A DNA stretch of 64,000 nucleotides from an uncultured Clostridium sp. GTDB taxonomy: Bacteria > Bacillota > Clostridia > Clostridiales > Clostridiaceae. The notes below the pieces were generated by a model that made no database searches, was not told the origin of the DNA, and saw only the letters and a program-made list of their open reading frames with translations. This document shows positions 9,908 through 17,865 of this stretch, in pieces. The translations under genes and the position numbers were made by a program. The stretch lies in contig NZ_CAJURG010000003.1 of NCBI RefSeq assembly GCF_910588715.1, positions 1-64,000 on the forward strand. Direction: 5' to 3'. Each line of letters opens with the position of its first letter. Positions within the stretch are counted from its first letter, which is position 1.

Positions 9908-10291
9908 TTAAAATATCTCCTTTAATTTTGCAATAAACGGAATGTCAGCCGGTGCAAATTCATACTCATCAAATTCACTAATTGTTATCCACTCAACCTT
10001 ATCATGTACTGATAATTTTATATCACCACTTAATATAGTTGCAAAATAAGCTATTAATTTTATTTTACTATTTGAATATGTACATATACTTTCACCTAAA
10101 TAATTCCCTACCACTATGTCTACTTCTAATTCCTCTCTAATTTCACGCTTTAAGCATTGTTGTGGTGTTTCATCTATTTCTATTTTTCCACCTGGAAACT
10201 CCCATTTTCCAGCTAAATTCTCATTTTTTCCTCTTTGAGCTATTAATATTTTATTATTATCTATAATTATTGCTGCTGTTACCTCTTTCAT
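9908..10291 (-). CDS. NUDIX hydrolase, MutT/NudG type (modified dNTP or CTP pyrophosphatase)
   Basis: A 127-residue single NUDIX domain. The box begins at GGKIEIDE, about residues 34-41, and continues through REIREELEV, supplying the metal-binding glutamates; the usual Gly after REEL is Glu here. The WEFPGGK entry and small size fit the MutT/NudG group, which hydrolyses 8-oxo-dGTP or modified pyrimidine triphosphates such as 5-methyl-dCTP (family knowledge). The exact substrate cannot be read from sequence. It sits between a HARE-HTH/nuclease-like gene (96 nt upstream) and the SRA-like gene, to which it is coupled. That context hints at nucleotide-pool cleaning linked to DNA-modification sensing rather than general housekeeping. 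Confidence 0.85.
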   Translation of the reverse strand: MKEVTAAIIIDNNKILIAQRGKNENLAGKWEFPGGKIEIDETPQQCLKREIREELEVDIVVGNYLGESICTYSNSKIKLIAYFATILSGDIKLSVHDKVEWITISEFDEYEFAPADIPFIAKLKEIF

Positions 10292-10386
10292 AATATCACC
10301 TTTATTTCTATATATTTATTACATTATAATCTTTAATCAACTAAATATTTATATTAATTTTAATGAATTATTTTTATGTAGAATTC

Positions 10387-11316
10387 CTATTTATCAGCAC
10401 TAGAGAAAAACCTAATTAAACCGTCAACATCATATATTTCATCATAAGCTGTATCATATATTCTATTTGATTTAATACATGCATTTATATCACTAATAAA
10501 TTCCTTAAAATCATTATTTTCTTCAATTAACTTATTTACTGTATCCCAATCTAATTCAGTCTTATATCTAGCTGGATAAATTATAGTGCTATCATCTGGT
10601 TTATTTACATCTAATCTTATTACACCTATACCAAAAGATGCTGATAATCTTTTCAACTCATCTAAGAAATCTGAATCACCTGATATATTGGCAGCTACTA
10701 AATAACTTTCATTTGCCCAGCTTGAGTTTGACACAGTCTGAAAAAACGCTGATCTTATATTAATAAAGTCTAACTCTTTCTTCATTTCAAACGAATAAAT
10801 TCGTATTGGTGTACTTCCTATATTATTACTTAACTCTAGCACTTGTTTATTCCAATCTCTTAATGGAAAATAAAACCCAACCAAATCTGGATGAAGCCAT
10901 TCATTTGCCCCCTTATCTTTCCGTTTTGACTTTTCATGATATATAGTTCTAGTATGTATTCTCATATAATTGTATGCATAGTAAGTTAATAACTTATGTA
11001 AATCTCTTTCTGAATACTTTAATTTATTTTTCATAATTTTTTGACCAGCAATTGCACATTTATCTACATGCTTACTTTCATATAAATTATTTAGAAAAAA
11101 CCTTATTGGTCTTCTACCTACTTTAATAAACCTACTATTATCTTTATCTTTCATGTCAACATAAATTTGAGCACTTATAGTTTGCCATGGTGTTCTTCCA
11201 TTAACATTAACTAATGAATCATATCCTTTTTTTACTGCATAATTCCATAATTCTTCTGCAGACATAGGAGCTTCTGATTCATTTAAAATTTTTATTGCCA
11301 ATTCTTTTAATGTCAT
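10387..11316 (-). CDS. HARE-HTH protein with PD-(D/E)XK-like C-terminal domain (COG2958-like)
   Basis: A 309-residue protein. Residues 1-78 form a HARE-HTH domain: MTLKELAIKIL start, the EELW helix, GRTPWQTISAQIY, and the FIKVGRRPIRFFL wing. The C-terminal domain contains HPD at 142-144 (HPDLVGFYF), then YSFEMKKEL with Glu177 and Lys179, then FFQTVSNSSWAN with Gln193. This order matches a PD-(D/E)XK restriction-endonuclease-like core. HARE-HTH domains are predicted to link to DNA modification and restriction (published comparative genomics). It heads the three-gene unit downstream of ssrA; GGAGG precedes the ATG. A transcription regulator with a dead nuclease fold is an alternative. Domain calls are good; activity is inferred. 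Confidence 0.75.
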   Translation of the reverse strand: MTLKELAIKILNESEAPMSAEELWNYAVKKGYDSLVNVNGRTPWQTISAQIYVDMKDKDNSRFIKVGRRPIRFFLNNLYESKHVDKCAIAGQKIMKNKLKYSERDLHKLLTYYAYNYMRIHTRTIYHEKSKRKDKGANEWLHPDLVGFYFPLRDWNKQVLELSNNIGSTPIRIYSFEMKKELDFINIRSAFFQTVSNSSWANESYLVAANISGDSDFLDELKRLSASFGIGVIRLDVNKPDDSTIIYPARYKTELDWDTVNKLIEENNDFKEFISDINACIKSNRIYDTAYDEIYDVDGLIRFFSSADK

Positions 11317-11506
11317 TATGCAAAACCTCCATACACCATTTTATTTTAATTATATTATCTTATTAAAGTAATTCATATACCTAATTATCTCTTATTATAG
11401 TTCAATATTTGACTTATAGAAATAGAGATAATAATTTAAATAACTTAACCAATACTATTTTCTCATTATTTGTAACACATTTAAATATCTTCAATAAAAA
11501 TAAATA

Positions 11507-11541
11507 ACCTTCAATAATGCAATATACATTATCAAAGGTTT
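11507..11541 (-). terminator. tmRNA terminator
   Basis: A 14-bp stem with two G-T pairs and a 7-nt loop sits right after the tmRNA CCA end. It is followed on the minus strand by a T-rich run. Confidence 0.85.
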
Positions 11542-11543
11542 CA

Positions 11544-11898
11544 TGGTGGAGGCGACGGGTGTCGAACCCGTGTCCGAAAGCAGACCAGCCTGACTTTCTA
11601 CGAGCGTAGTTTGTGACTAAAAATTCGGTCCTTAGTTCGCTCACAAACAAACTCCTAATTCCCTAGCTTCATAAATACCCCTCTAGCTCAAAGCTTTGCT
11701 AGACTTCGTTCCCTACTTTAATGACACCAGCTACCCAAGACGTAGGCATCCTGGACTGATGAGCAAGCTATATTAAGCTGCTAATGCAAAATTGTCTTCT
11801 GCGTTTATATTTAATGCATACTTTATTATCGAGGTGACATGCTTGCCTCGGCCCGCTTATCAAACCCATCTTACCCCCGTCGAAGCCAAAACGCCCCC
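11544..11898 (-). ncRNA. ssrA: Transfer-messenger RNA (tmRNA)
   Basis: About 355 nt. The 5' end GGGGGCG pairs with the 3' CGCCTCC before the encoded ACCA, forming the alanyl acceptor stem. The 3' part contains the TPsiC arm word GGTTCGACACCC. The internal reading frame encodes the tag AEDNFALAA and then TAA, a clostridial-type degradation tag with the usual ALAA end. It rescues stalled ribosomes together with SmpB, whose gene lies about 5.4 kb upstream at 17320-17790. The 3' end of ssrA is a common integration site for mobile islands, which matters for the accessory genes on that side. No duplicated 3' fragment was found in the window. Confidence 0.97.
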
Positions 11899-11967
11899 AT
11901 GTTAGGATAATAGGTCATAAACGCTTTACCTATTCAATTTTCAATTAATTATTAATATTATAAATTT

Positions 11968-11996
11968 ATTATAAAACATACAATTTCAACTGTCAA
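11968..11996 (-). promoter_or_regulatory. ssrA promoter
   Basis: Consensus -35 TTGACA (11991-11996) and -10 TATAAT (11968-11973), 17-nt spacer. The start point would be about 60 nt before the mature 5' end of the tmRNA, leaving a leader to be trimmed off. Confidence 0.85.
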
Positions 11997-12061
11997 CTTA
12001 ACTATATTAATGAATTATTAAAAATTTAATAATTGTAAATATTTATATAAACAAAAAATGA

Positions 12062-12098
12062 TAAGACCTATGCCATCATAAGCCTTACCATCTTTAAT
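12062..12098 (-). terminator. Terminator downstream of scrB (first sucrose locus)
   Basis: On the minus strand a 10-bp stem, AAGGCTTATG with CATAGGTCTT around an ATGG loop, is followed by ATCATTTTTT. It lies about 230 nt after the scrB stop. The gap 12099-12328 holds no gene; it contains a further weak hairpin (AAACTT/AAGTTT, near 12145-12170) with a T-rich tail. Confidence 0.65.
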
Positions 12099-12328
12099 AT
12101 ATACTTAGTATATATTATTCAGTATTGTTGAAAATGTTAAAAAAATCCCCAAACAAACTTCTACGGTGATAAAAGTTTAAACATTTTAGAATTCCCTTAT
12201 TTCAATTATACATATTAAAATTTTACTATCAACAATTAATTTTATTTTACAAATTCTAATTTCGTAAAGACAAAATATTTATACATTAATTTTAGCTTTT
12301 AATTTGTGGTGCTTATAAAAAAGCTAAT

Positions 12329-13756
12329 TTAATAATTCCACTTTTCCACTGTAGCAATTCCATTTCCCTTTAATATTAAAGAACTATCAACAGAATCATT
12401 GTAAATTCTAGTACTGAATACTTCTTCCCCATTGTTTAAAAATATTTCTAAAGAAGAATTATCTGAAAATATTTTAATCGAATAAATATAATCAATTTCT
12501 ACAGCTCTCATATCTCTTCCATATCCTGATTTTCCAAGTTCTAATTTAAATACATTATCACTAAATGAAAGCTTACAATCTTCTCTTAGTATAATTTCAA
12601 ATTTATTAGATTCTCTAAAATCAATATTTAATTCAAAAGTATTACTTTCAAATATATCTAAAATAGAACCTTTATTTAAATCAACATCCTTTTTAATTGA
12701 ATTTCCAATTCTTAATTTTTTTAATTCATCAATTGGTAGTTGATATAGCTTATTATTTTTTAAAACTAATTCCCTTGGAATTGTTAATTGATGTTGCCAA
12801 AAATTATTTATAGTTGGATTTTTATGCTCTATTGCATCAGGAACTCCCATCCATCCTATAACAATTCTTCTTCCTTTAGAATCTTCGAAAGTTTGTGGAG
12901 CATAAAAATCAAAGCCTCTATCTATTTCAATAAATTCATCAAATTTAAATTCTTTTTTATCATCATTAAACTTACCCTTTGCATATCCACATTGATATAT
13001 ATTATTGTATTTATATCCTTTTGAATCTATCCCTTGTGGTGAAAACATAAGTATATCATTATTGTCTAATTTAAATATATCTGGACACTCCCACATATAT
13101 CCCATATTATCTTGCTTTCCAGCTGGTACTGAAACAAACTCCCAATTATAAAGATTATTTGACTTATACAATAAGATACACCCTTTATTATCAGTTGTTC
13201 TAGCACCTAGTACCATATAATAAACTCCATCTTCTTCCCAAACCTTAGGATCTCTAACATGAAGAGACATATCTTTAGGGAAGTCTGAATTTTTTAAAAC
13301 TACTCTCTTTTCTGAAAAGTTTATGCCATCTTTGCTAGTTACTAAAATAACATTTTGTTCTCTTCCAGTTAATATATAATCATATTCTCCTTCATACTTT
13401 ACATTGCCTGTGTAGAAAAAATATATAGTATCATTTTTAACAAAAGCTGACCCTGAATATACTCCATCCCTATCTTCATCTATATCTGGATAAAGAGCTA
13501 CCCCTTTATCTTCCCAATTAACTAAATCATTAGATACTGAATGTCCCCAAAATTTTAATCCTCCCATTGGAGTTAATGGTGAATATTGATAATAGCAATG
13601 ATATTTTCCATTAAATTCACATAATCCATTAGGGTCATTTATCCATCCTATAGGAGCCATTATATGATATTTATTTCTCCATTTATCAATTTTAACAGCT
13701 TCTAAATTTTTATTTATATATTCGTTTATTTGTTTATCAAAATCAACCTTTAACAT
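12329..13756 (-). CDS. scrB: Sucrose-6-phosphate hydrolase (GH32), first copy
   Basis: A 475-residue GH32 enzyme that splits sucrose-6-phosphate into glucose-6-phosphate and fructose. The nucleophile Asp is in WINDPNG (about residues 36-42), the transition-state stabiliser in RDPKVW, and the acid/base Glu in WECPD. A five-blade propeller is followed by a C-terminal beta-sandwich. Cytoplasmic: no signal peptide. It is encoded 2 nt downstream of the fructokinase gene, with its ribosome binding site (GGGAGA) in the end of that gene, so the two are coupled. A second, different GH32 gene lies at 25393-26727 beside a PTS permease. This locus has no permease of its own, so substrate must come through the other PTS or another transporter. 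Confidence 0.92.
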   Translation of the reverse strand: MLKVDFDKQINEYINKNLEAVKIDKWRNKYHIMAPIGWINDPNGLCEFNGKYHCYYQYSPLTPMGGLKFWGHSVSNDLVNWEDKGVALYPDIDEDRDGVYSGSAFVKNDTIYFFYTGNVKYEGEYDYILTGREQNVILVTSKDGINFSEKRVVLKNSDFPKDMSLHVRDPKVWEEDGVYYMVLGARTTDNKGCILLYKSNNLYNWEFVSVPAGKQDNMGYMWECPDIFKLDNNDILMFSPQGIDSKGYKYNNIYQCGYAKGKFNDDKKEFKFDEFIEIDRGFDFYAPQTFEDSKGRRIVIGWMGVPDAIEHKNPTINNFWQHQLTIPRELVLKNNKLYQLPIDELKKLRIGNSIKKDVDLNKGSILDIFESNTFELNIDFRESNKFEIILREDCKLSFSDNVFKLELGKSGYGRDMRAVEIDYIYSIKIFSDNSSLEIFLNNGEEVFSTRIYNDSVDSSLILKGNGIATVEKWNY

Positions 13757-13758
13757 AA

Positions 13759-14730
13759 TTATCTCCCTTGAATTAAAGCTAAAACTTCTTCTTTTGTTGG
13801 TAAAGCACCTATCGCTCCTTTTTTACAAACTGTTAAGGCTGCTGTTGCATTTGAAAAACTTAACATTTCTTTTATATTTTCTTTTGGTAAATTAACCAAG
13901 CTTTCTAAAGTATTATCCCCTTCAGCAACTTGATATAAAAATGATCCTATAAACGAATCTCCAGCTCCTGTTGTATCTTGAGCCTGTACTTTAAATGATG
14001 GAGAAAATATCTTTCTTTCCTTAGTTATAAACTCTGCACCTTCAGTGCCTTTTGTATAAATTACAACTTCAACATCACCTTGTAATAAAAACTCTAATGC
14101 TTTAGACTCATCAGCAATTCCAGTAATAAACTCTAATTCTTCATCACTTATTTTTACTATATTTGCAAATGGTAAAAATTCTAAAATTGCTTCTCTACAA
14201 GATTCCTTAGTTTCCCATAGTGGTAATCTAACATTTGGATCAAAGCTTATTAAACACTTATTCTTTTTAGCAAATTCTATAGCCTTTTTATGTGCTCCCT
14301 TTATTGGTGCATCTATTAAACTTACAGAACAAAAATGTAATATTCCACCTTCTTTAAAAATTTCCTCTTCTATTTCTGATTCATTTAATAACATATCTGC
14401 ACTTGGATTTCTATAAAACGAAAAATCTCTTTCTCCATCATCTTTTAACGATACAAATGCTAATGCAGTATTTGCTTCCTTAGTTCTTAAAACCTTTGAA
14501 ACATCAACGCCTAAAGATATAACTTCATCTAAAATATGATCTCCAAATCCATCTACACCAAGCTTCGTAATCATTTGTGATTTACCACCTAACTTTGAAA
14601 CAGCTGCTGCAACATTAAGTGGTGCTCCACCTGCTACCTTAGAAAAGTTATTTACATTCATTAATGCCACACCTTTTTCATGTGGAATAAAATCTATTAA
14701 TGCTTCCCCTATTGAAATTACCTTTTTCAT
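13759..14730 (-). CDS. scrK: Fructokinase (PfkB/ribokinase family)
   Basis: A 323-residue PfkB-family sugar kinase. It has the N-terminal GGAPLNVAAAVSKLGG signature (about residues 34-49) and the C-terminal DTTGAGDSFIGSF motif, with the catalytic Asp in GAGD. It phosphorylates fructose released by sucrose-6-phosphate hydrolase. It is the first gene of the scrK-scrB unit and sits behind a perfect palindrome likely bound by the LacI-type regulator encoded just upstream. Other PfkB substrates, such as 2-keto-3-deoxygluconate, are possible from sequence alone; the neighbouring GH32 gene makes fructose the best choice. Confidence 0.88.
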   Translation of the reverse strand: MKKVISIGEALIDFIPHEKGVALMNVNNFSKVAGGAPLNVAAAVSKLGGKSQMITKLGVDGFGDHILDEVISLGVDVSKVLRTKEANTALAFVSLKDDGERDFSFYRNPSADMLLNESEIEEEIFKEGGILHFCSVSLIDAPIKGAHKKAIEFAKKNKCLISFDPNVRLPLWETKESCREAILEFLPFANIVKISDEELEFITGIADESKALEFLLQGDVEVVIYTKGTEGAEFITKERKIFSPSFKVQAQDTTGAGDSFIGSFLYQVAEGDNTLESLVNLPKENIKEMLSFSNATAALTVCKKGAIGALPTKEEVLALIQGR

Positions 14731-14755
14731 ATCTTATCCTCCTAACAACCACTTA

Positions 14756-14834
14756 AGGGAACGTTCCCTCACAACTTAAAAAATTTTTAATTCTTTCTAT
14801 GTAAACATTATATCACTTATATAATCTTAGTCCA
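14756..14834 (-). promoter_or_regulatory. scrK promoter and LacI-type operator
   Basis: Probable -35 TGGACT (14829-14834), 16-nt spacer, -10 TATAAT (14807-14812). Downstream lies a perfect 14-bp palindrome AGGGAACGTTCCCT at 14756-14769, between the start point and the ribosome binding site. The CG-centred palindrome is typical of LacI-family operators, so the regulator encoded at 14983-15981 is the likely binder. Confidence 0.7.
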
Positions 14835-14891
14835 TAACTTTTTTATAAAATTATATTTATTTTAATAGACGATATTTTTCTTAAATTAAAT

Positions 14892-14923
14892 AATCTCTTT
14901 ATGCTTAAAACCACAAAGAGATT
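14892..14923 (-). terminator. Terminator of first LacI regulator gene
   Basis: Stem AATCTCTTT with AAAGAGATT, loop of about 14 nt, followed on the minus strand by a moderately T-rich tail. Confidence 0.6.
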
Positions 14924-14982
14924 TAACAATAAATATAATCATTTAATTTTTAATTTATATAAGTTTTATTACTAACTTAAAA

Positions 14983-15981
14983 CTATACACTCTCTCTTTC
15001 AATAAGTAAACAATTTAACTTTACCTTATTTGTTATGTTTTTATTTTTTTCCATATTTCCATTAAGTTCATTCAAAATTATTTCTGCTGATTTTCTTCCA
15101 GCAGTTTTATAATGATAATGTACTGTTGTAAGTTTTGGAGTTATAACTCTAGAAATTTTTGAATCTCCCATTCCTACTACTGCTATATCCCCTGGAATCT
15201 TATAATTATTTTCTTTTAAATATTCTATTACTCCTAATGCTAAACTATCAGTTACAGCAATAATCGCTGTTGGATGTTCTTCCCCCTCCATTATTTCCTT
15301 GGCTAATATATATCCACTATCTTCATTAAAATCACCAAGTTTAATATTAGCGTAATTTATATCTATATTATTATTTTTTAATGTTTCTATAAATGCTTGT
15401 TTTCTATAAAGTCCAACTGCCTTATCTTCTTCGTAAACTCCAATATAACCAAACTTTTCATGACCTTTTTTAATTAAATAATTTACTATATCTTCTACTG
15501 CTTTAAATTCATCAAAATATACAGATGGAAAATTTTCAATATCTTGTGCAACAATAACTATAGGAACTTCTAATCTTTTTATAATATCTATATGATTATC
15601 TGTCATCTTAGTTGCCATAAATATTATTCCATCAACTTGATTCGATTTAAATATATTAAGATATTCTATTTCCTTTTCTATAGATAAATTTGTGTTTGCT
15701 ATCAAAATATCATATCCTTTTGGAGATAAAATTTCTGTAATTCCTTCAACTACTCTTGATGGAGTCTCACTACTTATTTTAGGAACTATTACTCCTATTA
15801 AATTTGTTTTTTTACTTCTCATACCCTTTGCTTGTCTTTGAGGTGTAAATCCTGTTTCGTCAAGTACCTTTTTAATTTTCCCTCTTGTTTCATCACTAAC
15901 ATATCCATTGTTTAAATATCTAGAAACAGTAGATTTTGATACTCCTGCTAATTTAGCTATATCAATTATATTTAATGCCAT
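14983..15981 (-). CDS. scrR: LacI-family repressor of the first sucrose locus
   Basis: A 332-residue LacI/GalR regulator. The N-terminal HTH (DIAKLAGVSKSTVSRYLNNG, residues 6-25) and hinge helix precede a periplasmic-binding-like effector domain (LIGVIVPKI to the C-terminus). It is monocistronic, with its own terminator, and lies directly upstream of scrK-scrB in the same direction. A CG-centred palindrome lies at 14756. It likely represses scrK-scrB and is released by sucrose-6-phosphate or fructose; the ligand is inferred. Start supported by GGAGG upstream. Confidence 0.85.
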   Translation of the reverse strand: MALNIIDIAKLAGVSKSTVSRYLNNGYVSDETRGKIKKVLDETGFTPQRQAKGMRSKKTNLIGVIVPKISSETPSRVVEGITEILSPKGYDILIANTNLSIEKEIEYLNIFKSNQVDGIIFMATKMTDNHIDIIKRLEVPIVIVAQDIENFPSVYFDEFKAVEDIVNYLIKKGHEKFGYIGVYEEDKAVGLYRKQAFIETLKNNNIDINYANIKLGDFNEDSGYILAKEIMEGEEHPTAIIAVTDSLALGVIEYLKENNYKIPGDIAVVGMGDSKISRVITPKLTTVHYHYKTAGRKSAEIILNELNGNMEKNKNITNKVKLNCLLIERESV

Positions 15982-16335
15982 AGGCCTATATATCCTCCAT
16001 TTTTTATAGATTATTTATTTAATTTTATCATTTTTTTAATATTTTCATAGTTACCTATCAATATTTTAAAATCTAAAAATTCTTCTACTTAAATATTAAT
16101 GCTTTTTTCCAAAGCCTACAAATATAAAGTGGCTTTTAGCTTAATTTATTGTAATATTAATATTTATATTTTTATATACTAAAACAACTATTATCATAAC
16201 TTTGGTAAATAATTCTTTTAAAATAGATAATACTATATATAGTACCTTTTCTAAAATATAACTTGTTTTGAATTTATTATTTATAACAATATACAAATTT
16301 AGTCATTTTATAGTTTTTCTTAAAGGAGTGACATT
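15982..16335. other. Intergenic region between scrR and a divergent gene
   Basis: A 354-bp A+T-rich divergent gap. It must hold the promoters of scrR (leftward) and the orphan gene at 16336 (rightward); I could not assign clear hexamers. A short inverted repeat AAAGCC/GGCTTT lies near 16110-16136. No ORF or RNA gene was recognised. Confidence 0.4.
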
Positions 16336-17247
16336 ATGTCTCAAAATTACAAAAGTAATAAATCTAAACTAGACATAAAAAGCATTATATTTACAACAAC
16401 TTATTTTATATTAACAATAAGCTTATTTTCTTATTTTTTTTATTGTATAAATAAAATTCCTCCAATCCATTATGTTTCTAAAAGTAATCTATTAAATAAT
16501 GTTAACCTTAGTACCAGTGTTGGTAATTTTAACAAAGGAAAAATACCCGAAAATTCTTTAGATCCTTACGAAGATGAATTACATACATTTATAACTTCTG
16601 CTTTTAAGACAAGAAATAATGGTTTTTTAAGTGGCGATGTTCATAAACTTTATGATTACTATGGTACATCCTTAGCAAATGGTAGATATTCTTTAGGATA
16701 CGAATTTAAAAGAATTTCTTATTTGCGTGATTGGGCCTTAGAAAGAGCGGTAATTTTTACATCAATAAATTCTTTAATAATTATAAATAAGATTATTAGA
16801 AATGAAGATAAAATAATTGTTGATTTAGATGAGCATTATACCTTTAACTACATTCATAATAAGCAAGTTGCTGTAAATAAATTTACTTTGTCAATACCTC
16901 ATATATTAACTCTTTATACTAGCAATAATAATTCGGAGCATTATTTTTATATAGAAAAAGATTATTATTCTGATATATTTAATGATGACTTAGAACAATA
17001 TAATTTTACATTATCTGAAACATTTTTGCCTTACACTAAAAAAATAAATCCTAATTATGAAACATCAAATAACTATAAAGAAGATGACGTAATTAGATTT
17101 GATAAAACATTTTTTACAGACCATAAAGCTATAATATCAGGTTTTGATTCAAATGGTTATCCTTTAATAGATAGTAATTCATTTAATATTTCAAATATGC
17201 CTTTTGATTTAGGTTGGAGAGAAAGAAACATAAAGCTTTCTTATTAA
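16336..17247 (+). CDS. Membrane-anchored extracellular protein of unknown function
   Basis: A 303-residue protein with one N-terminal membrane anchor (about residues 15-38) and the remainder outside the cell. The stretch from about residue 80 to 215 resembles, from memory, the module that precedes the catalytic domain in clostridial amidase-domain (Amidase_6) wall proteins: repeated LYDYYG, FKRISYLRDWALER, then a beta-rich part ending FYIEKDYYSD. The catalytic Cys-containing amidase part is not present here, so it may be a stand-alone accessory or a truncated relative. Strong AAAGGAGTG ribosome binding site. It is the only plus-strand gene among the scr, smpB and rnr genes and shares a terminator with smpB. 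Confidence 0.65.
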   Translation: MSQNYKSNKSKLDIKSIIFTTTYFILTISLFSYFFYCINKIPPIHYVSKSNLLNNVNLSTSVGNFNKGKIPENSLDPYEDELHTFITSAFKTRNNGFLSGDVHKLYDYYGTSLANGRYSLGYEFKRISYLRDWALERAVIFTSINSLIIINKIIRNEDKIIVDLDEHYTFNYIHNKQVAVNKFTLSIPHILTLYTSNNNSEHYFYIEKDYYSDIFNDDLEQYNFTLSETFLPYTKKINPNYETSNNYKEDDVIRFDKTFFTDHKAIISGFDSNGYPLIDSNSFNISNMPFDLGWRERNIKLSY

Positions 17248-17248
17248 T

Positions 17249-17315
17249 AAAAAAAGACAAATTATAAATGGAGAATTAAGTTAAAATAATTTTCCATTTT
17301 AAATTTGCCTTTTTA
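17249..17315. terminator. Bidirectional terminator between orphan gene and smpB
   Basis: A long imperfect stem with arms near 17252-17275 and 17291-17312. T-runs lie on both outer sides, fitting the convergent genes at 17247 and 17320. Confidence 0.75.
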
Positions 17316-17319
17316 AAAA

Positions 17320-17790
17320 CTAATAACGGTTTCTTTCCTTCATTTGACGCTCAATATCTCTCTTATGAGCCTTTTCTAACATTGAATCTCTCTTATCGTA
17401 ATTCTTCTTACCTTTGCAAATTCCAAGAGCAACTTTTACTCTTCCATTCTTTAAATATAGAGATAACGGAACTAAAGTATATCCATCTCTAGATACTAAT
17501 CCTGCTAATCTACCGATTTGCTCTTTATGAAGCAAAAGTTTTCTTTCTCTTAATGGATCAACATTAAATATATTTCCTTGTTCATATGGACTAATGTGCA
17601 TATTTAAAATAAATATTTCTCCATTTTTTATATCAGCATAACAATCTTTTAAATTGCACTTACCACCTCTTATAGATTTAACTTCTGTTCCTACTAATTC
17701 AATTCCCGCCTCCATTGTTTCTTCAACAAAATAATCATGACGAGCTTTTCTATTTTCAGCTAAAGAATTACTATTCTTAACTCTTGCCAT
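17320..17790 (-). CDS. smpB: SsrA-binding protein SmpB
   Basis: A 156-residue SmpB. It has the N-terminal ARVKNSNSLAENRKARHDYF, the VGTEVKSIRGGKCNLKDCY core, HISPYEQGN, and a basic C-terminal tail (DKRDSMLEKAHKRDIERQMK) that enters the ribosomal mRNA channel. It carries tmRNA to stalled ribosomes; its partner ssrA lies about 5.4 kb downstream. The ATG at 17790 was chosen because GGTGAG upstream serves as ribosome binding site; a GTG four codons earlier lies inside that site. It follows rnr by 75 nt, the usual Firmicute order. Confidence 0.97.
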   Translation of the reverse strand: MARVKNSNSLAENRKARHDYFVEETMEAGIELVGTEVKSIRGGKCNLKDCYADIKNGEIFILNMHISPYEQGNIFNVDPLRERKLLLHKEQIGRLAGLVSRDGYTLVPLSLYLKNGRVKVALGICKGKKNYDKRDSMLEKAHKRDIERQMKERNRY

Positions 17791-17865
17791 ATTCTCACCC
17801 ACTTTTTTATTTACGTGTTTTTCTTAATTATAACAAGAACCTTTTAAAATCACAATATATCTAAA

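Noticed and set aside
11317..11543. A duplicated tmRNA 3' end or attachment-site repeat
   Set aside because: The tail sequence of ssrA was not found again anywhere else I looked in the window, so no att pair can be claimed.
11414..11650. Minus-strand 78-codon reading frame across the 3' part of the tmRNA
   Set aside because: It lies over the conserved tmRNA 3' region and its terminator and has no ribosome binding site; it is a chance frame in an RNA gene.
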